Shown in pieces: positions 59,869 through 64,000 of a stretch of DNA of 64,000 nucleotides; within the stretch, counting starts at the first letter, position 1, and each line of letters opens with the position of its first letter. Both the position numbers and the translations under genes were made by a program. The notes beneath the pieces were generated by a model. The model saw only the letters and a program-made list of their open reading frames with translations, was not told the origin of the DNA and did no database searches. The stretch comes from Trametes villosa (taxonomy: Eukaryota > Basidiomycota > Agaricomycetes > Polyporales > Polyporaceae). The stretch spans positions 124,001 through 188,000 of the forward strand of contig PUDQ02000049.1 in NCBI GenBank assembly GCA_002964805.2, written 5' to 3'.

Positions 59869-62634
59869 GGTGGATACAAGAGTGCGCTGGACGGTGGCCT
59901 GAGGTTGTTTGTGCTGACGAGCGTGGACGGCGGGACGGGGCGGGCGCGTCCGCCTGGAGGGGGAGCAAGGAGCGTGGGGCTGCTGTGGAAGGCAGAGGGA
60001 GAGAAGGAGGAGGGGGATGTGAAACGGAGGTCGATTGCCGCGCACGCCGGGTTCTTGTCCGAATATTCGCGGATTTTGTGCGAAACCGGAGCAGGAGAGA
60101 TGAAGGGAGTTTTGATTCTGAAGCGAACCGCGTTGCTGCTCAGCGCCCCCGCCGTTGGCCCTATTTGGCCCCCATCACCCTCCCCGCCCTGATCATCAGC
60201 AGCCTTCCCGTCCTTGGCACGCCCTCTCTTGCCCCCCCATTCACCCCTCTCGACGTGTTCTGTCTCCTCTGCGACGTGTTATTCACCACGGCGCGCGTAC
60301 GGCATACGCTGCGGATTTTGGCGGACGGACGGGGCGGAGGCACTTTCTTTCAACGCTCGCGGCGTTGATGCCATGGAAACTGCCTCTCCCTTTCGGCGTT
60401 GCACAGCACGCTAGACGCCCGCTCGCTACGCCCCCGCCGGCCGGCGCTGGCGCTGCCCCGCCGTGCCTGCCCGCTACCTCTCCCGCAGATCCGCCTCGGC
60501 CCTTCTGTGTACTCAAATCCACCACACCCGAGACTTGGCAGCTACGCTCGCCGCTCGCCTCTGCATCTTCTTCCTCATTGTCGCCGGACATCGGCACTTC
60601 CAATGTCATGCTCACGCCCTCTTCTTCCGCCGTCTCATGTGCTGAGGCTCAGGAATGCGAATCGCTTCTCGAACGCCGTACTTGCCCCACCGCCGGCCAC
60701 ACGCTCCTACTCCGCCTCCAGCAGTCGTTCACGGCCTGGCGCACGGATGGGAATGTACCATTCATCTCCCGAGACTTCGTGGACCGCAGCCTGTCGAGCT
60801 GTAGTACAGGTTAACCGCGCCTCACGCCGCAAGCGTGCTCCTGTCACAAGGCCCGGTACGTCGCGAGTATATCGGGACGATGCGAGTACAAGTTGCGCCC
60901 TAGCCCACTCGCTGAATCAGTGGGTGCATAGCTGGCTCTTCTGTGAACGTCCGCAATGTATAGGATGCATCGGCGTCTGACATTGAATCGCTTCCGCACC
61001 TTCGAGGACGTGGCATATGTTTAGCTCACGAGCATCCTGCCAGCTTCTTGATCAACGCGCATCCGCGGTCCATACACGGAAGCTGATATGAACCCACGGT
61101 GCCGCCTTCGCTATCACCGGTGTTGGCTCCTCGAGTCTTAACGGTTCGTGCACTGAAGATACGTCAGTGCGCCAGGTTCATATATCTCATAGGTGACTGT
61201 TCAACTCATACGGCAGAGCCTTCGTCTGCGAATCCAACGGGCTACCGTATGGGCCGTGAGTCTTTCGCTGTAAGATTTGCTGACCGTCTGCCACTCAGCA
61301 TCTAGATTCTGCGGGAACTCATCCATCTCCTACGCGTAGCCGTGTCGCAGGCGATGCGCCCACCTCGGGCGGCGCGCTCCCTCACCCATTCCGGGTCAAC
61401 TTAGCCCACATCCCCAGTCGCAGCATTGTCAACATGTTGCAGCAAGAATGGATCGTCTACTCCGTGAGCCCCGACATGATCCCTGTTCCTATTGGTACTC
61501 GCGCTGTCCAGGGTTGGCGGTAATCAATTGATCCCTGCTGTCTTTGGTCAGAGTCTTCATGCAGTGCAGTTCCATGTCTGAGTCTGGCGCTCCCGCAGCC
61601 CGTTAGACGCGGCAAAGGTCCGGCTCAAACGTCATCTCCCTCGGACGTGTATGGGCCAATGTCTCACAATGTACTAATGACGCGTAGAGCTGCGAGCGGT
61701 ATCGCGTGCTATGTAAGTGAGCTACAACTTTTTCCGATACAATAGCAGCCGCGACGCTGGCCGAGGGCGCGTAGTATCCCGCCTGCACCGATGCATATGG
61801 TGAGCTCTCATACCGCAATCTCGTGGATTCACTTTCGTACTCGTACTGACGCAAGGCGCGGGGCATACAGGGTAGTTCGACGGAGACCTTGAGCCTAACC
61901 GTCATACGTCTGCCTGGTCTGATCGCGCGGCCGGGCGAACGACATTCTGCGTCTATGGTCTAAGCCTGAAGCCCCACAGAAGACAGAAGTCAGACGAGAA
62001 GAGCCCAATCTAGGGGTAGCCCGTCTACATCTTCTCGCATGGTTTAGAGAACGATCAACCCTCGCACACAGAAGTAATCCACTTCGCTCAGCGAATGTCA
62101 TCTGTCCATCTTACCTTCCTAGATGATGTAGCCGCACCATCTCACCTCGATAGGTCGAGCTCTCCGTGAATAGGAGTCTTACCTCTATCAATGTGGACCC
62201 AGGCGAAGTTGTATACATCGGTCGACGTAGCTGCCTCTCTCGGCTCGACCGTATCCATGCGTCGCCGAAGGCGAGTCCTCTCTCTCGGATATCTGTTATG
62301 TACCCCGGTACTGACGCCGCACGCAGTGTCGTGATACGCCGCAACCTTGCACACAAGCCGCAAGTGCGAAGGCAAATGCAAGGCGGCCTGCCGTCACTCG
62401 GGAAGCCGCGCACCTTGCGGGGGCCAGGATTCATCTTGGTAACGCGAGATGTAGCATCGCTGCGAAGCCTGGCGCAGGCGCGTGTGCGCGATGGCGAGGG
62501 TGGCACGTCCAGCCCTTTATAGTGCGCTCTTGCGCGGGCGAGCTCGGATGTTTACTACGAGCACGAGCGACCATCCTCCCGTTCCTTCAAGTCCTTACTT
62601 CACCGACCGCACGTAAACTTGGACCAAAGCAACG
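59869..62634. other. Region without an assigned gene
   Basis: The first ~300 bp are the promoter and leader of the minus-strand Msb2-like gene. Beyond that, GC-rich plus frames (60155-60814) and minus frames (61603-61905, 62111-62506) show no domain. Some short minus segments near 62150-62500 look protein-like but cannot be built into a spliced gene. Confidence 0.35.
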
Positions 62635-64000
62635 ATGCGAAGGCTTTCTCACACCATCCTCGTGTCGACTCTGCCATACGTGTGCCTGCTTCTGCACTCC
62701 GCGATTGCGCAGAATACAAGAGCTTGTCTAAGCGGTCAACTGGACTGGTACTTACAGGCGTTCGACGAGACACCTTGTGAGTGCCTTTTTGCCACGGCGA
62801 TTGTTATGCTCAACAACCTCTCCTCGCGATGATAGGCCACACATATCTCAACCTCCGGCAGGTCTGCAATTCGAGCTGTGCGTGCACAACTTCGGCTGTG
62901 GTAGTGTTGTGACTCCCCAGAGGCACGCTGGTATTAACACCTTCGTTTGGAGACACGCTACCCAACACGCTATCGATTCCGCCTTCAGAGAATGATTCTT
63001 GTCCTGCCGCTTCAGGTGCGTGTCGTAACGGACTTGTATGTGATCATTAGCCGCTGCTGATACGTGTTGCAGCGTCTTGCTGCTGCAATTCTGCCGCTTT
63101 TCAGCTGTACATGCTGTGCCTCAAGTGAGGGTCGGCTCATCCGGTGGTAGTGGCGCTTCCTGACACTGCTATAGTTGTGAACCACCGGCACCTGGCGGAC
63201 AGCGCCGCGGCGATTTTCAAGAGATATCTGCCGGTACGTTTTCTGAATATAGTAGCATCTCATGCCGGTGCCTGTGTAGGACTAATCATGACGTGTCGCT
63301 CGAAGACCCTACGGCGTACGCCGCCTACCTGCAGTCATGCGCACCGAACGAAGGCCAGACACAGCTAAACTCCCTGTAAGTACACACACGTCGGGTAACG
63401 TGACGGCTTGATATCTAACGATGTCACCAGGGTATGCCCTACTTCGGACAATGCTATACAAGCTGCCAATCTCCGAAACAAGAGCTTCCTATTTGCGCCC
63501 TTGATCAATGGCAACGAATGGTGCGTGGCCTGTTGGTCACCGTATGGGAGTGCCACTCTCACCGATTCCGCGTCTTGAACAGGACATAGTGAGCCACTCC
63601 CTCAGCTTGCGCATAATCGCACGCAACAAGGAATCTAACATATTGGCAGCAACGGAGCCGAGCAAGCATTCTCGGATACTGTAGCAGATTACCAAACCCT
63701 ATGTCCTTTCAAAACGTTCATCCCTTCCTCAAGCAACAGCCCTATCGCCACATTATTCCCTACCCAAGTATCTACAACAGTTAACCCAATCACGGTAAGA
63801 ACAACTACCATCGGAGTCGAGTATTCGCCGCTCACTGGACCTTTTCGCATAGACGGGCTCGACAGATGCTAGATCAAGTACCAACCTGAGCGAGGACGAG
63901 TCGAGCTCGGTAGAAGCCGGGTCTCCGAGGTCGGGAGTCTTGTCTCGTCCGGCGGCCTCTACGCAGCCCAATGCGACAATGCCGATCACAACCAAGGTAC
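62635..64000 (+). CDS. Putative secreted Cys-containing protein (multi-exon, runs off the window)
   Basis: The ATG at 62635 starts a signal peptide (MRRLSHTILVSTLPYVCLLL, cleavage after SAIA), then CLSGQLDWYLQAFDETPC. An intron (GTGAGT at 62777, acceptor before 62862) leads to CLQFELCVHNFGC. The spacing C...DW...PC...C resembles a large agaricomycete family of secreted or membrane proteins with a conserved Cys/Trp N-terminus. Further exons are not resolved. Candidates include a frame ending TAYAAYLQSCAPNEGQTQ joined at 63374/63432 to VCPTSDNAIQAANLRN and EWCVACWSPYGSATLTD, and a Ser/Thr-rich stretch near 63700 (PSSSNSPIATLFPTQVS). The gene likely continues past 64000. Function unknown. Confidence 0.35.

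Noticed and set aside
1..64000. tRNA, rRNA, riboswitch or CRISPR features
   Set aside because: No B-box-like tRNA sequence, rRNA core or spaced direct-repeat array was recognised on reading; a covariance-model scan would be decisive.

Overview
The window comes from a filamentous basidiomycete, most likely an agaricomycete and perhaps from the Polyporales. This rests on GC-rich codon use, many small GT-AG introns (about 45-110 nt), and the gene content: Cdc11/Nud1, a TALE homeobox regulator, an Msb2-type mucin, expanded F-box families and Ty3/gypsy-like relics. All gene models were spliced by hand from the sequence. Reading phase was checked across every junction, except where an entry says otherwise.

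Layout. 1-2300: the 5' end of a minus-oriented, decayed LTR retrotransposon (gag relic with two in-frame TGA codons, then its LTR). 3119-4848: a compact DNA transposon candidate with terminal inverted repeats, flanked by TATAA, carrying one intron-containing SANT-like gene and, at its right end, a 233-bp hairpin. 5351-11265: a ten-exon gene for the SIN/MEN scaffold Cdc11/Nud1. 11266-19437: 8 kb of very GC-rich DNA with no credible gene. 19438-21670: a TALE/KN homeobox regulator. 21671-31183: gene-poor, with an F-box-family fragment. 31184-55420: an accessory block in which three closely related epoxide hydrolase genes are interleaved with F-box-family genes (one with a nonsense codon in the F-box, one with a damaged splice acceptor), a probable HNH-family tail, an unassigned coiled-coil gene, a conserved-looking unknown gene and a D-erythronate dehydrogenase-like gene. 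56213-59868: a signalling mucin with an Msb2/Hkr1-type extracellular domain. 62635 to the end: the start of an unresolved secreted-protein gene.

How the genes relate. Cdc11, the homeobox factor and the Msb2-like sensor are conserved housekeeping or developmental genes (cytokinesis signalling, transcription, MAPK input). The 31-54 kb block looks like a birth-and-death region. The epoxide hydrolases share identical exon lengths, so they arose by duplication of an intron-containing gene. Two F-box genes are tandem paralogues, and several F-box members are truncated or broken. No tRNA, rRNA or CRISPR array was seen.
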